Source: Bog-159 sp035541265
GTDB taxonomy: Bacteria > Acidobacteriota > Terriglobia > Bryobacterales > Bryobacteraceae
Reading direction: 5' to 3'
NCBI GenBank assembly: GCA_035541265.1
Contig: DATKNQ010000115.1
Location: 1-54,002 of the forward strand
DNA length: 54,002 nucleotides
The translations under genes and the position numbers were made by a program. Below the pieces are notes generated by a model. It did no database searches. It worked only from the letters and a program-made list of their open reading frames with translations, and was not told where the DNA came from. Each line of letters begins with the position of its first letter. Positions within the stretch are counted from its first letter, which is position 1. This document shows, in pieces, positions 25,608-34,258 of this stretch.

Positions 25608-27659
25608 CTAAGCCGCCAGCAGCCCTGACCGTGCCAGCAATGCGTTCGGGTCCGGATCGCGTCCCATGAACTGGCGGTAAAGCTCGGCGGGATCCTCGCT
25701 GTCGCCGCGCGCCAGGATCTTGTCCCGGAACTCGGCGCCGACCTCCGCGCTGAAGATGCCCCGCTCCCGGAAGCGCGTGAAGGCGTCCGCATCCAGCACC
25801 TCGGCCCACTTGTAGGAATAGTAGCCGGCGCCATAGCCTACGGGACTCGAAAACAAATGCGTGAATGCCGCTACCATGGCGTGATCCGGCGGCAATGGCG
25901 CGGGCGAGTATTGCTGCAAAATGGCGCGCGTGTATGGAATCACGCCGCCGTCGCGCGCGGGCGAGTAATCGATGTGCAGGGCCAGATCCACGAAGCCGAA
26001 CCCGAGCTGCCGCATCTGTGCGTTCGCGCTCCGGAAATTGCGCGCCCGCACCATCTTTTCGAATAGCCCGGTGGGGATCGGCTCGCCGGTCTGGTAATGC
26101 CGTGCGAATAAATCCAGCGGCTCGCGCTCCCACGTCCAGTTCTCCATGATCTGCGACGGCAGTTCCACGAAATCCCAAGCCACGCTCGTGCCCGCAAGGC
26201 TGCGCACATTTACGCGGCTCAGCAGATGGTGCAGCAGATGCCCGAACTCGTGGAAGATGGTCGTCACTTCATAGTGCGTCAGCAGGGCGGGCCGGTCCGC
26301 GAGGGGCTGCGTGAGGTTGCCGCAGATCAGCCCCAGGTGCGGCTTACGCCCGTCCCCCACGGAATGCCCGGTAATCAGCGCATCCATCCACGCGCCGCCG
26401 CGCTTGTTCTCGCGCGGATGCCAGTCGGCATAGAATCCGCCGATGAATTGATTACTCGCATCATGGACGGCGTAGTAGCGCGCCCGCGCATCCCAAACCG
26501 GAACGCCGGATTCCTCCGCCACTTTGATCCCGTACAACCGCCCCGCGATTTCGAACAGCCCGCTCACCACGCGTTCCAGCGGGAAATACGGACGCAACTC
26601 CTCTTCGTCGAAATCGTAAAGCGCCGCGCGCTGCTTCTCCGCATAATACGCGACGTCCCACGGTTCCAGATCCGGCGCGTCCGCGCCTTCCAGCTTTCTG
26701 CGGAACTCCAGCAGCTCGCGATTCTCGCGCGCAAAGTGCGCTTCGGTCTTGCTCTTCAGGTCCCTCAGAAATTCGAGCGCGCGCGCACCGGTGTGGGCCA
26801 TGCGATCGTGCAGCACCAGGTCGGCGAAGTTGCGGAATCCCAGCAGTTCGGCCTTCTCACGCCGCAGTTCCAGGATGCGGTCGAGCAGCGGCCGGTTGTC
26901 GCATGCGCCGCTGCTCGCCCGCACCGCGTAGGCGTGATACATCTTGTGGCGCACATCGGCGTCATCCAGGTAGGTCATCACGGGCATGTAGCTGGGCGCC
27001 TGTAAGGTGAATCGCCAGCCTGCCATGCCTTTCTGCGCGGCGCTCTCGCGCGCGGCCGCCACCGCTGAAGGAGGCAGCCCCTTCAAGCCCGCCTCTTCCG
27101 TGATGGCCAGCTCGAAGGCGTTGGTCGCGTCCAGCACGTTCTGCGAGAACTTGGTAGTGACGGTCGCGAGTTCCACGTCGATGGCTTCCAGCCGCGCCTT
27201 GCCCGCCGCATCCAGATCCGCGCCATGCCGCCGGAACGTGTCGACCGTTTTCGTGAGGAAGCGATGCTGCGTGCCAGTCAGTGCTTGTGCTTCCTCCGTG
27301 ACCGCGTAGGCGCGGATCGCATCCCAGAGCGCCGCGTCGAGCGGAATGCCGGAATAGAACGCGCTCACCTCCGGCTGCACGGCATTGTAGACGTCGCGCA
27401 ACTCCGGATAGGTGGCTACCGATTCCAGATGCCGCACCACCGCCATGGCTTCATCGAGCGGTTCCGTGGCCGCATCCAGCGCCGCGAGCGTGTTGTCGAA
27501 AGTGCGCGGTTGCGCGCCGCCCGCCAACGCGTCGATACGTTCGCGCGCCTCGCGCAGCAGTTCGGCTACGGCCGGACGCACGTGCCCGGCGCGGATCTGG
27601 TCAAAAGGAATGTGAAAGGGCAGGTTCAGCAACGGATTGCCGTTCGGTGTCTCAGGCAT
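25608..27659 (-). CDS. M3-family oligopeptidase (Dcp/OpdA-like)
   Basis: A 683-residue zinc metallopeptidase of the thimet/oligopeptidase A/Dcp family that degrades short peptides, usually in the cytoplasm. The zinc motif HEFGH is at 470-474, followed by LLHHLLSRVNVRSLAGTSVAWDFVELPSQIMENW, which supplies the downstream Glu ligand and substrate residues. A signal peptide is absent. The length equals the family norm. The C-terminus has the usual YKWAEVLDADAFTRFRERGIF segment. No good ribosome-binding site precedes the ATG. It is a single gene converging on a secreted hypothetical. Confidence 0.95.
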   Translation of the reverse strand: MPETPNGNPLLNLPFHIPFDQIRAGHVRPAVAELLREARERIDALAGGAQPRTFDNTLAALDAATEPLDEAMAVVRHLESVATYPELRDVYNAVQPEVSAFYSGIPLDAALWDAIRAYAVTEEAQALTGTQHRFLTKTVDTFRRHGADLDAAGKARLEAIDVELATVTTKFSQNVLDATNAFELAITEEAGLKGLPPSAVAAARESAAQKGMAGWRFTLQAPSYMPVMTYLDDADVRHKMYHAYAVRASSGACDNRPLLDRILELRREKAELLGFRNFADLVLHDRMAHTGARALEFLRDLKSKTEAHFARENRELLEFRRKLEGADAPDLEPWDVAYYAEKQRAALYDFDEEELRPYFPLERVVSGLFEIAGRLYGIKVAEESGVPVWDARARYYAVHDASNQFIGGFYADWHPRENKRGGAWMDALITGHSVGDGRKPHLGLICGNLTQPLADRPALLTHYEVTTIFHEFGHLLHHLLSRVNVRSLAGTSVAWDFVELPSQIMENWTWEREPLDLFARHYQTGEPIPTGLFEKMVRARNFRSANAQMRQLGFGFVDLALHIDYSPARDGGVIPYTRAILQQYSPAPLPPDHAMVAAFTHLFSSPVGYGAGYYSYKWAEVLDADAFTRFRERGIFSAEVGAEFRDKILARGDSEDPAELYRQFMGRDPDPNALLARSGLLAA

Positions 27660-27738
27660 TGGAAACTAAAAGGTTAGCAGGACTTCACCCATCGCCGGGT
27701 GCGCTATGCCATAATCGACATTGCAGTCCGCATAACAG

Positions 27739-28323
27739 ATGGATTCGAATCAAGACGGGGCGCGTCCGCGCGGAGAAGCGGCGCGGCAGAGCCTTTACGC
27801 ATTGGTAATTTACCTTCCGGATCCACTCGGCAGCTTTCTCGACCACCTGCGGTTAGATCTGGTGCCCGGTTGCAATCCGCATGCGCACGTCAGTGTGCTC
27901 CCGCCGCGCCCTTTGCCTGGGGAACCAACTTCCGCGATTGATGCGGCACGGCGCATCGTGGCCGGTTTCGAGCCGTTCGAGGTCGAACTGGGCCAGATCG
28001 AAAAATTTGACGCGACCGATGTCATTTACATCTCGGTCGAGAACGGCGCCGCGCAGTTGCGGGAGATGTACACGGCCTTGAATCGCGGGGAGCTCGCCTA
28101 CACCGAGCCGTTCTGTTATCACCCGCATGTCACGCTCGCGCAGGAGATCCCGCCCGAATCGGTCGAACCGCTGCGCGAAGCCGCCACACGCCATTGGCGC
28201 GCTTTCCCGGGGCCGCGCACGTTCCGGGTGGACACAACCGTCTTTGTGCGCAACACCCGCGACAATATCTGGGTCGACCTGGTCGAGGGTCCACTGCGCG
28301 GTGTTCCGGTGGGATCGCGATGA
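27739..28323 (+). CDS. 2'-5' RNA ligase-superfamily (2H phosphoesterase) protein
   Basis: A 194-residue protein with the two HxT/S motifs of the 2H phosphoesterase superfamily: HVSVLPP (around His50) and HVTLAQ (about residue 134). Members act on 2'-5' phosphodiester linkages or cyclic phosphates in RNA or nucleotides. The spacing and size fit the bacterial LigT/YjcG-like type. The first motif carries Ser in place of Thr. The stop overlaps the ATG of the ThuA-like gene (ATGA), so the two are co-translated. I see no strong Shine-Dalgarno, and a CATAAC hexamer lies just before the start. Confidence 0.85.
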   Translation: MDSNQDGARPRGEAARQSLYALVIYLPDPLGSFLDHLRLDLVPGCNPHAHVSVLPPRPLPGEPTSAIDAARRIVAGFEPFEVELGQIEKFDATDVIYISVENGAAQLREMYTALNRGELAYTEPFCYHPHVTLAQEIPPESVEPLREAATRHWRAFPGPRTFRVDTTVFVRNTRDNIWVDLVEGPLRGVPVGSR

Positions 28324-29279
28324 GGCGCCAGGCAGTTGCTTTTCTCCTCTCTGCGCTCATCCCCGCGTGTGCCGCGGCTCGATCGGCCAAGCGGATCGTG
28401 CTGGTGAGCGGGGATGAGGAATACCGCTCCGAAGAGAGCCTGCCGCAACTGGCGAAGATCCTCGGCACCAGGCACGGATTTGAGTGTAAGGTGCTCTATG
28501 CCATCGATCCGGCGGACGGCACCATCGACCCCGACCTGCGCACGAACATACCCGGTCTGGAGGCGCTCGACCACGCCGACCTGCTGGTGTTGCTGATCCG
28601 CTTCCGCGATCTGCCCGACAGCCAGATGCAGCACTTCGTCGATTACATCGAGTCCGGCCGTCCGATCGTGGGCCTGCGCACGGCGACGCATGCCTTCGAT
28701 CTGAAGAGCAGCCCGACTTACGCGCGCTACAGGTGGAACAGCAAGGTGTGGGACGGCGGCTTCGGCCGGCAGGTGCTCGGCGAGACCTGGATCGCGCACC
28801 ACGGCGATCACGGCCATCAGAGCACGCGCGGCATCCTGGTGAAAGGCGAGGAGCGGCATCCGATCTTGCGCGGTCTCCACGATGGCGGCATCTGGGGTCC
28901 GTCAGACGTCTACGAGGTGCGCCTGCCGCTGCCGGGCGACAGCATTCCGCTGGTGCTCGGCCAGGTCGTGGACGGCATGCATCCCAACGATCCGCCCGCC
29001 AAGGGAAAGAAGAACGATCCAATGCTGCCGATTGCCTGGGTCAAGAGCTACACGGGCGCACGGGGCAAGACCGCGCGCATCTTCACCACCACCATGGGCG
29101 CGTCGCAGGATTTCCTGAGCGAGGGCTTCCGCCGGCTGGTGGTGAATGCCTGCTACTGGGCGCTTGGCATGGAGAGCCGCATTTCCGCGAAGCTGGATGT
29201 CGATCTGGTGGGCGAGTATCACCCGCACGCGTTCGGCTTCGGCGCATACCAGAAGGGCATGCGGCCGCCAGCGAACTGA
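28320..29279 (+). CDS. Secreted ThuA-like domain protein
   Basis: A 319-residue protein with a signal peptide (MRRQAVAFLLSALIPACAAARS) and a class-I glutamine-amidotransferase-like fold of the ThuA/trehalose-utilisation type. Marker segments are KRIVLVSGDEEYRSEESLPQ, DHADLLVLLIRFRDLPD, FVDYIESGRPIVGLRTATHAF and ETWIAHHGDHG. Family members are often secreted in Acidobacteria and Planctomycetes, where they are linked to glycoside metabolism, but the reaction is not established. A Cys in ALIPAC could alternatively make it a lipoprotein. The start overlaps the preceding gene (ATGA). Its stop nearly meets the convergent DUF2252 gene. Confidence 0.85.
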   Translation: MRRQAVAFLLSALIPACAAARSAKRIVLVSGDEEYRSEESLPQLAKILGTRHGFECKVLYAIDPADGTIDPDLRTNIPGLEALDHADLLVLLIRFRDLPDSQMQHFVDYIESGRPIVGLRTATHAFDLKSSPTYARYRWNSKVWDGGFGRQVLGETWIAHHGDHGHQSTRGILVKGEERHPILRGLHDGGIWGPSDVYEVRLPLPGDSIPLVLGQVVDGMHPNDPPAKGKKNDPMLPIAWVKSYTGARGKTARIFTTTMGASQDFLSEGFRRLVVNACYWALGMESRISAKLDVDLVGEYHPHAFGFGAYQKGMRPPAN

Positions 29280-29280
29280 T

Positions 29281-30366
29281 CTAGCGCGCGGGGTGCAACC
29301 TGCGCCACTCTTCCCAATCCGCGGTGACCGCTTTCACCATCTCTGCCGCAGCCGTTACCAGCCAGCCGCTGCCGCGTTTCTTCAAATCCGCCTGGATGGC
29401 GCGCGCTTTGCGGCTGCCCGTGTGTACGTTGGCGGTTTCGAAACCCATCGCGTGCAGCAGGCGGATCTCGTCGCGCACCTTGGGCAACGCCGATAGCTCG
29501 ATGCGCGAGCAGTCCGGCGCGAGGCGGCGCACCAGCCAGCGGCCTTTCAGCCGCACGTAAGGGTCGGCGCAGCGCATGGCGTTATCCAAAATCTCCTGAT
29601 ACCGGATGCGCGGGGAACCTTTGCAGCCCGTCGCCCACCAACACGCGGACGGCGCCATCGCCTTGGCCTCACGCGCGATCTTGGCCGCGTGCCAGTCCGC
29701 CAACGCCACGAAGCGCTGCCGGCCGAGGCTACCCAATCCGGCGACGCGATGCACGTGCCGCCGCGGCATGTCCGGGTCAGGCAGCATGCGCGAGATCGCT
29801 CTGTTGGCCGCTCCGGGCAGCTTGCCCTTCGATGCCGGGCACTTATCGAGCTTCTCCCAGAAGCTGCACACTTCCTTCAGCCGGTGGATGGCCATATCGC
29901 GCAACGCGCCGTGATGTTCGGCCAACACGAAGGGACGCCCGCCGCTCGCCACCGATTCGCCGTAGCCTTCCAGGATCGCCCGCGCGGCATCCTTAATGTC
30001 GAGCGCTAGGTGGTTGTCCGCGATGGCCATCTGCGCGCTCGCAGCCAGGCGCACGAGGTCGTTAGGGTACGGCATCCGCCAGGCTTCGTCGAAATCGTTG
30101 ATGCCCCAGATCAGGCGGCCCTCGGCGTCCCGCCAGGTTCCGAAGTTCTCGACGTGCAGGTCGCCGACCGCCAGCACTTCCGGAGCGGATGCCAGCTCGC
30201 CGCACACCTCCGGCCAGAGTTGTGCCCAGCGATAGTAAGTCGCGCGCAGGAAGGGAAACAGCCCGGCGGACATCTGTTCGTGCTTCAGTTCCAAATCTGG
30301 TTTGACGATGGTGAGCTCACGCCTGAGCCACCCTTCGTAACGCGCCGTCGCTTTGTCGAATCGCAT
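29281..30366 (-). CDS. DUF2252-family kinase-like protein
   Basis: A 361-residue protein of the DUF2252 family, distantly related to the aminoglycoside-phosphotransferase/protein-kinase fold. The key motifs are GDLHVENFG (68-76), equivalent to the catalytic loop, and NDFDEA (90-95), equivalent to the metal-binding DFG-like site. It is probably cytoplasmic. The substrate is unknown, and members usually have 350-450 residues. It follows the sixA-like gene by 17 bases on the same strand, so both may be on one transcript starting in the short divergent region before ppx. Confidence 0.88.
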   Translation of the reverse strand: MRFDKATARYEGWLRRELTIVKPDLELKHEQMSAGLFPFLRATYYRWAQLWPEVCGELASAPEVLAVGDLHVENFGTWRDAEGRLIWGINDFDEAWRMPYPNDLVRLAASAQMAIADNHLALDIKDAARAILEGYGESVASGGRPFVLAEHHGALRDMAIHRLKEVCSFWEKLDKCPASKGKLPGAANRAISRMLPDPDMPRRHVHRVAGLGSLGRQRFVALADWHAAKIAREAKAMAPSACWWATGCKGSPRIRYQEILDNAMRCADPYVRLKGRWLVRRLAPDCSRIELSALPKVRDEIRLLHAMGFETANVHTGSRKARAIQADLKKRGSGWLVTAAAEMVKAVTADWEEWRRLHPAR

Positions 30367-30383
30367 ACAATGCCAAACTCAGC

Positions 30384-30860
30384 TTATATCAGGCGCGGCG
30401 CGAGCATCCACTTCAACACGCCGCGAGGCGCGCCGCCGAAGCTCTCCTGATCGATGCGCACCAGCCCGGCTTTCTTCAGGTCCACCTGTAACGCGGGTGC
30501 GCCTAAGAGAAATCCAACCGTCATGCCGAGCAGCGGTTCATGCCCTGCCAGCAGCAATGCGCCCTCGCGGTGCCGCGCGCGAATCTCCTCCCACACCGCT
30601 TTCGGCGTCGACCCGGGCGTGAGCGCCTCGCTCTCGACGATCTTGTGGCACCCAAGTACATGCGCGGCCATATGCGCGGTCTGCGTGGCGCGTTTATACG
30701 GGCTGGTCAGAATCATGGATGGCTTGACGCCCGCGGCGTGCGCCCGATCGAGCACGGCATGCAGCTTTTCGCGCCCGGCGTCGGTGAGCGCGCGTTGCGC
30801 GTCCGGCATGCCGCCCTTGCCCTCTTCCGCGATGCCGTGGCGCAAAATGTAGATCTCCAT
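30384..30860 (-). CDS. sixA: SixA-type histidine phosphatase
   Basis: About 158 residues of the histidine phosphatase (phosphoglycerate-mutase-like) superfamily. The phospho-acceptor motif is RHG (residues 7-9) and the second catalytic His lies in LLLAGHEPLLG. The small size and YKRATQTAHMAA segment are typical of SixA, which removes phosphate from His-phosphotransfer domains of phosphorelays or, in PTS-containing bacteria, from NPr. A GTG six bases upstream is an alternative start. It is divergent from the exopolyphosphatase gene across only 23 bases. Confidence 0.85.
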   Translation of the reverse strand: MEIYILRHGIAEEGKGGMPDAQRALTDAGREKLHAVLDRAHAAGVKPSMILTSPYKRATQTAHMAAHVLGCHKIVESEALTPGSTPKAVWEEIRARHREGALLLAGHEPLLGMTVGFLLGAPALQVDLKKAGLVRIDQESFGGAPRGVLKWMLAPRLI

Positions 30861-30883
30861 GTTCACAGGGTATCCTCATTTAT
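30861..30883. promoter_or_regulatory. 23-base divergent promoter region of sixA and ppx
   Basis: Only 23 bases separate the two start codons. TATCCT on the plus strand ends seven bases before the ppx-like ATG, and TACCCT on the minus strand ends seven bases before the sixA ATG. The two hexamers overlap, as in a bidirectional promoter. Both messages would then be leaderless or nearly so. No -35 boxes are evident. Confidence 0.4.
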
Positions 30884-32428
30884 ATGCCCCGATACGCGGC
30901 GATTGACATCGGCAGCAACTCCATCCGCATGGCCGCCGCCGAGATTTTGCCGGGATCGCCCATGCGCCTGCTGGCTTCCGATCGCGTCGTCACGCGGCTG
31001 GGCGAGGGCGTCTTTCGCAATGGTCTGCTGGCGCAGGACTCGCTGGAACTCACCTGCGGCGTCCTGGCGCGCATGGCGCAGCAGTATCAAAAGCTGGATG
31101 TGGTGGGCGTGCGCGCGGTGGCCACCAGCGCGGTGCGTGACTCGCGCAACCAGGCCGAGTTTCTCGAGCGCGCTTCGCTGGCGATCGGCACGCCGGTGGA
31201 GATCATCTCCGGACGGGAAGAATCCAGGTTGATCCACCTGGGCGTGCAGGCGCGCTGGCCGCATCCCACGCGTAACGTGCTGATCGTGGATATCGGCGGC
31301 GGCAGCGCCGAGCTGATTGCCAGCGAGAGCGGGCAGATGCGCGACTCGCTGTCGAAGCCGTTGGGCGCCGTGCGGCTGCGCGAGATCTTCCTGGAGCACG
31401 ATCCACCCCTTGAAGGCGAGTTGCACCAAATGCGCGAGTACATAGACGAAAAGCTGGCGGGGGTGGGCAAGCGCTTCGGGAATGGCCATTGGGACCGCGT
31501 CATCGCGACGTCAGCCACGGCCTCGGCCATTGTTTGCGCCGTGAATCGCATTCCGCGCACCAAGCGCGATCAAGCCGACCGCCTGCGGGCCGCCACGCGC
31601 GAGGTGCGGCGCCTCTACCGGAAACTGAGCACGCTCGAAATCGCCGAACGGCGCAGGGTGACGGGCATCGGGCCCAAGCGCGCGGAGATCATCGTATCCG
31701 GCACGGGCGTCCTGCTGCGCGTGCTGGAGACCTTCGGGCTGCCCGGAGTTTACTACTCCACGGCCGGCGTGCGCGACGGCATCATCGCCGATCTTTACGC
31801 GCGCGGCGTGGGGCGCGAACTCACGCGGCTCAGCCGCGATCAACGCCGGGAAGTGGAGCAGATGAGCCGCCGCTATGGCGTCGCCTTGGCGCACGCGCGC
31901 AAAGTAGCCGCCCTGGCGCACGTCCTGTTCACGGACTTGCAGCCATTGCACCAGTTGCCGCCGCATGTCGGCAAGCTGCTGGAAGCCGCCGCCTACCTAC
32001 ACGACGCCGGGCACTTCGTGGCGGACTCCAACCATCACAAGCATTCTTACTACCTGGCGATCAATTCCGATATGCCCGGATTCACCAATCGCGAGCGCGA
32101 GCTGATTGCCAATCTTTGCCGCTACCATCGCAAGAGCATGCCCACGCCGATGCATGCGAATTGGCAGGCTCTGAACGCCGAGGAGAAGCGCGTGCTGCTG
32201 GCCCTGATTCCGCTGCTGCGGTTGGCCGATACGCTGGATGTAAGCCACGATCAGCGCATCGAGTCGTTAAGTTGCCTGATCCGCGAGGAAGAGATCGTGC
32301 TGCAGCTCACCGCGGCCGCGGATATCAGCCTGGAACAATGGGCCGCCGAGCGCGCCGGCGAAGCTTTCCGGCAGGTGTATGACCGGGTGGTGGCGACGCA
32401 GAGAGTGTCGGCCGCTAATGCCGGCTGA
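30884..32428 (+). CDS. ppx: Ppx/GppA exopolyphosphatase with HD domain
   Basis: A 514-residue ASKHA-fold phosphatase that releases phosphate from polyphosphate or hydrolyses pppGpp. Visible motifs are the first phosphate loop DIGSNSIRM (5-13), the second phosphate loop DIGGGSAELIASESG, and GPKRAEIIVSGTGVL at the junction to the C-terminal HD domain with YLHDAGHF and later RYHRKSMP. The four-domain layout and length match exopolyphosphatases. Ppx and GppA cannot be told apart here. It is divergent from sixA. A long imperfect hairpin follows the stop and precedes an SH3 lipoprotein gene, so the two are probably not simply co-transcribed. Confidence 0.92.
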   Translation: MPRYAAIDIGSNSIRMAAAEILPGSPMRLLASDRVVTRLGEGVFRNGLLAQDSLELTCGVLARMAQQYQKLDVVGVRAVATSAVRDSRNQAEFLERASLAIGTPVEIISGREESRLIHLGVQARWPHPTRNVLIVDIGGGSAELIASESGQMRDSLSKPLGAVRLREIFLEHDPPLEGELHQMREYIDEKLAGVGKRFGNGHWDRVIATSATASAIVCAVNRIPRTKRDQADRLRAATREVRRLYRKLSTLEIAERRRVTGIGPKRAEIIVSGTGVLLRVLETFGLPGVYYSTAGVRDGIIADLYARGVGRELTRLSRDQRREVEQMSRRYGVALAHARKVAALAHVLFTDLQPLHQLPPHVGKLLEAAAYLHDAGHFVADSNHHKHSYYLAINSDMPGFTNRERELIANLCRYHRKSMPTPMHANWQALNAEEKRVLLALIPLLRLADTLDVSHDQRIESLSCLIREEEIVLQLTAAADISLEQWAAERAGEAFRQVYDRVVATQRVSAANAG

Positions 32429-32444
32429 TAGACTAGTCTTAGGT

Positions 32445-32526
32445 CCAGGGTTCTGGGTGCTGGGTTCTGGAAAAACGCTCTCTCGTCTGGTGAGAGTTTG
32501 CCAGCACCTAGCACCCCGCACCCCGC
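32445..32526. repeat. Long imperfect inverted repeat / hairpin before the SH3 lipoprotein gene
   Basis: Two 26-base arms (32445-32470 and 32501-32526) pair at 20 positions plus one G-T. Within the loop a second stem, CTCTC with GAGAG, is followed by TTTG. The arms are built from GGTTCTGGGTGCTGG-like units, a low-complexity style common in mobile palindromic repeats. The structure ends five bases before the ATG of the next gene, so it could act as terminator of the ppx message, as a cover over the ribosome site, or as a REP/MITE-like insertion. Confidence 0.65.
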
Positions 32527-32531
32527 ATCGC

Positions 32532-33740
32532 ATGCCACGCCTCCGGCCCGCCATTCTGGTCTTCCTGCTGCTGGGTATGGCGGCCTGCCGCAGCGGTGAG
32601 CCGCGCGCCTTGGCGATCGGCGAAGCGTTCGCCGGTCCCGCCGTGCTTTCGATCCGCCAGGACATCCCGCTGCAATCGCCCGTGGTGGCGACCGTCAAAC
32701 ACGGCGAGCGGCTCGAAATCGTCCAGCGCCGCCGCCGGTTTATGAAGGTCCGCACCCCGACCGGCGCCGAGGGTTGGACCGAGGATCACCTGCTGCTCAG
32801 CTCCCAGGAAATCGCCGCTCTCAAAGAAGTCGAGCGGCGCGCCTTGAGCATGCCCTCGCAAGGCTTGGCCAGCACGTACGACACGCTCAACGTCCACACC
32901 GAGCCGAACCGCCTAGCGCCCAGCTTTCTGCAAATCAAGGAAGGCGAGAAGGTGGACATGATAGCGCACGTCGAATCGCCGCGCGTGCCGCCCGTGCGCA
33001 AGCCCCTGATCCCACCCCGTCCGCACGCAGTGCCGTCCGCCCGCCGGCGTCCCGCGCCCAAATATCCCTTGCCGCCCATGCCGGCTCCGCCCCCGCTGCC
33101 GAAGAACTGGATGGAATTATCCAAAATTCCGGCTGCGGCGCCCGAGCCGGCCTCCCCAGGCGAAGCCGGCCATCCGGTCCCGCAGGACGATTGGAGCCTG
33201 GTGCGCAACTCGCACGGCGAGAGCGGATGGGTCCTCAGCGGCCGGATCTACATGGCCATTCCGGATGAGGTCGCCCAATACGCTGAAGGGCATCGCATTA
33301 CGTCTTACTTCTCGCTGGGCGACGTGCACGATGGCGACCAGTTAAAACATAACTGGTTGTGGACCACCATCTCCGGCGGAGGTCAACCGTACGATTTCGA
33401 CAGCTTCCGCGTGTTTACCTGGAGCCTGCGGCGCCATCGCTATGAGACCGCCTACATCCAGCGCAACGTAGTGGGTTATTTCCCGGTGCTGATGCGCCCC
33501 TCGGGATTCTCTGTGTGTCTCGACACCGGCGATGGCACTCGCATGCGGCGCAGTTACTCGTTCCTTGTCACGACCGTGCGGCTTGCCGGCGAAGAACCTT
33601 GTGCGGCGTCCGGCGATATTCCGGCTCCCGGGCAGATGCCTGCTAAGGCCGATGCGGAACCGCGTCCGCAGGCGCCGGCCGAACACCCTTCCCTATTTGC
33701 CCGTCTGAGATCTTTTGCGCGGAATTGGTTCAAGCGCTGA
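32532..33740 (+). CDS. Lipoprotein with SH3-like domains
   Basis: About 402 residues. The N-terminus is a lipoprotein signal (LLGMAAC, Cys19). Two bacterial SH3-like modules follow: SIRQDIPLQSPVVATVKHGERLEIVQRRRRFMKVRT..EGWTEDHLL (about 30-95), and a second starting STYDTLNVHTEPNRLAPSFLQIKEGEKVD. That second module is interrupted by a long Pro-rich insert (about 155-205) before closing with SLVRNSHGESGWVLSGRIY. The C-terminal part is not recognised. It is probably anchored in the envelope and contacts peptidoglycan. I place the start at the ATG after the hairpin. Longer frames run into the repeat. Confidence 0.82.
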   Translation: MPRLRPAILVFLLLGMAACRSGEPRALAIGEAFAGPAVLSIRQDIPLQSPVVATVKHGERLEIVQRRRRFMKVRTPTGAEGWTEDHLLLSSQEIAALKEVERRALSMPSQGLASTYDTLNVHTEPNRLAPSFLQIKEGEKVDMIAHVESPRVPPVRKPLIPPRPHAVPSARRRPAPKYPLPPMPAPPPLPKNWMELSKIPAAAPEPASPGEAGHPVPQDDWSLVRNSHGESGWVLSGRIYMAIPDEVAQYAEGHRITSYFSLGDVHDGDQLKHNWLWTTISGGGQPYDFDSFRVFTWSLRRHRYETAYIQRNVVGYFPVLMRPSGFSVCLDTGDGTRMRRSYSFLVTTVRLAGEEPCAASGDIPAPGQMPAKADAEPRPQAPAEHPSLFARLRSFARNWFKR

Positions 33741-33773
33741 GGGATGGCGTTCGCGCATCAACTCCGCGCAGCC

Positions 33774-33802
33774 TTGCGGTCGTCATATGAATGTGTTAAA
33801 TA
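33774..33802 (+). promoter_or_regulatory. Possible promoter of the Hfq-like gene
   Basis: TTGCGG and TAAATA are separated by 17 bases in a conspicuously AT-rich patch (ATATGAATGTGTTAAATATA) of an otherwise GC-rich gap. The -10 match is poor, so this is only a candidate. It would give a leader of about 100 bases. The rest of 33741-33906 holds the AAGGAAGG ribosome site at 33893-33900. Confidence 0.3.
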
Positions 33803-33906
33803 TATGGACAAGTCGGACAAAACTTGATCCAACTGAACCCGCGCCGCTCCTGCCATGAGCGAAGCTGTGGGCATATCTTTAATCCGCCATATAAGGAAGG
33901 CATCCA

Positions 33907-34203
33907 GTGGAATCTGCGAACCGCAAGCTCATCCGTCCCTCGTTGAACGAGATAAAGGAGCAGATCGTGCCTCCAAGACGAGCGCAGAAAAAACCCGTTC
34001 CTCCCGACCAGACCAATGCCGAAAACTTCTACTACGTGAAGCAGATGCAGTCCAAGACTCCCATGGTGTTCGTGCTGAAGGATGGTGAGACTCTGCACGG
34101 CGTTATTGAGTGGTACGACAAATCCTGTTTGAAGGTAAACCGTACCGGACAACCGAATCTGCTGCTCTACAAACCGAATATCAAGTACATGTACAAGGAA
34201 TAG
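33907..34203 (+). CDS. Hfq-like RNA chaperone (Sm fold)
   Basis: A 98-residue protein. The last 60 residues match the Sm-like fold of Hfq: an alpha helix, then the Sm1 region (KTPMVFVLKDGETLHGVIEWYDKSCLKV) and the Sm2 strand (LLLYKPNIKYMYKE). Hfq forms hexamers that pair small RNAs with messages. The canonical YKHA motif, whose His contributes to the RNA site, reads YKPN here. A basic 35-residue N-terminal extension (RPSLNEIKEQIVPPRRAQKK) is also unlike the classical protein, so this is a divergent acidobacterial type. The start is GTG, with a strong AAGGAAGG seven bases upstream. It appears monocistronic. Confidence 0.8.
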   Translation: MESANRKLIRPSLNEIKEQIVPPRRAQKKPVPPDQTNAENFYYVKQMQSKTPMVFVLKDGETLHGVIEWYDKSCLKVNRTGQPNLLLYKPNIKYMYKE

Positions 34204-34258
34204 GCGCTCCGAAGTTCGTAGTGGGCCGCGGTTCCACGGCCCACATGCTCAGGCCCGA

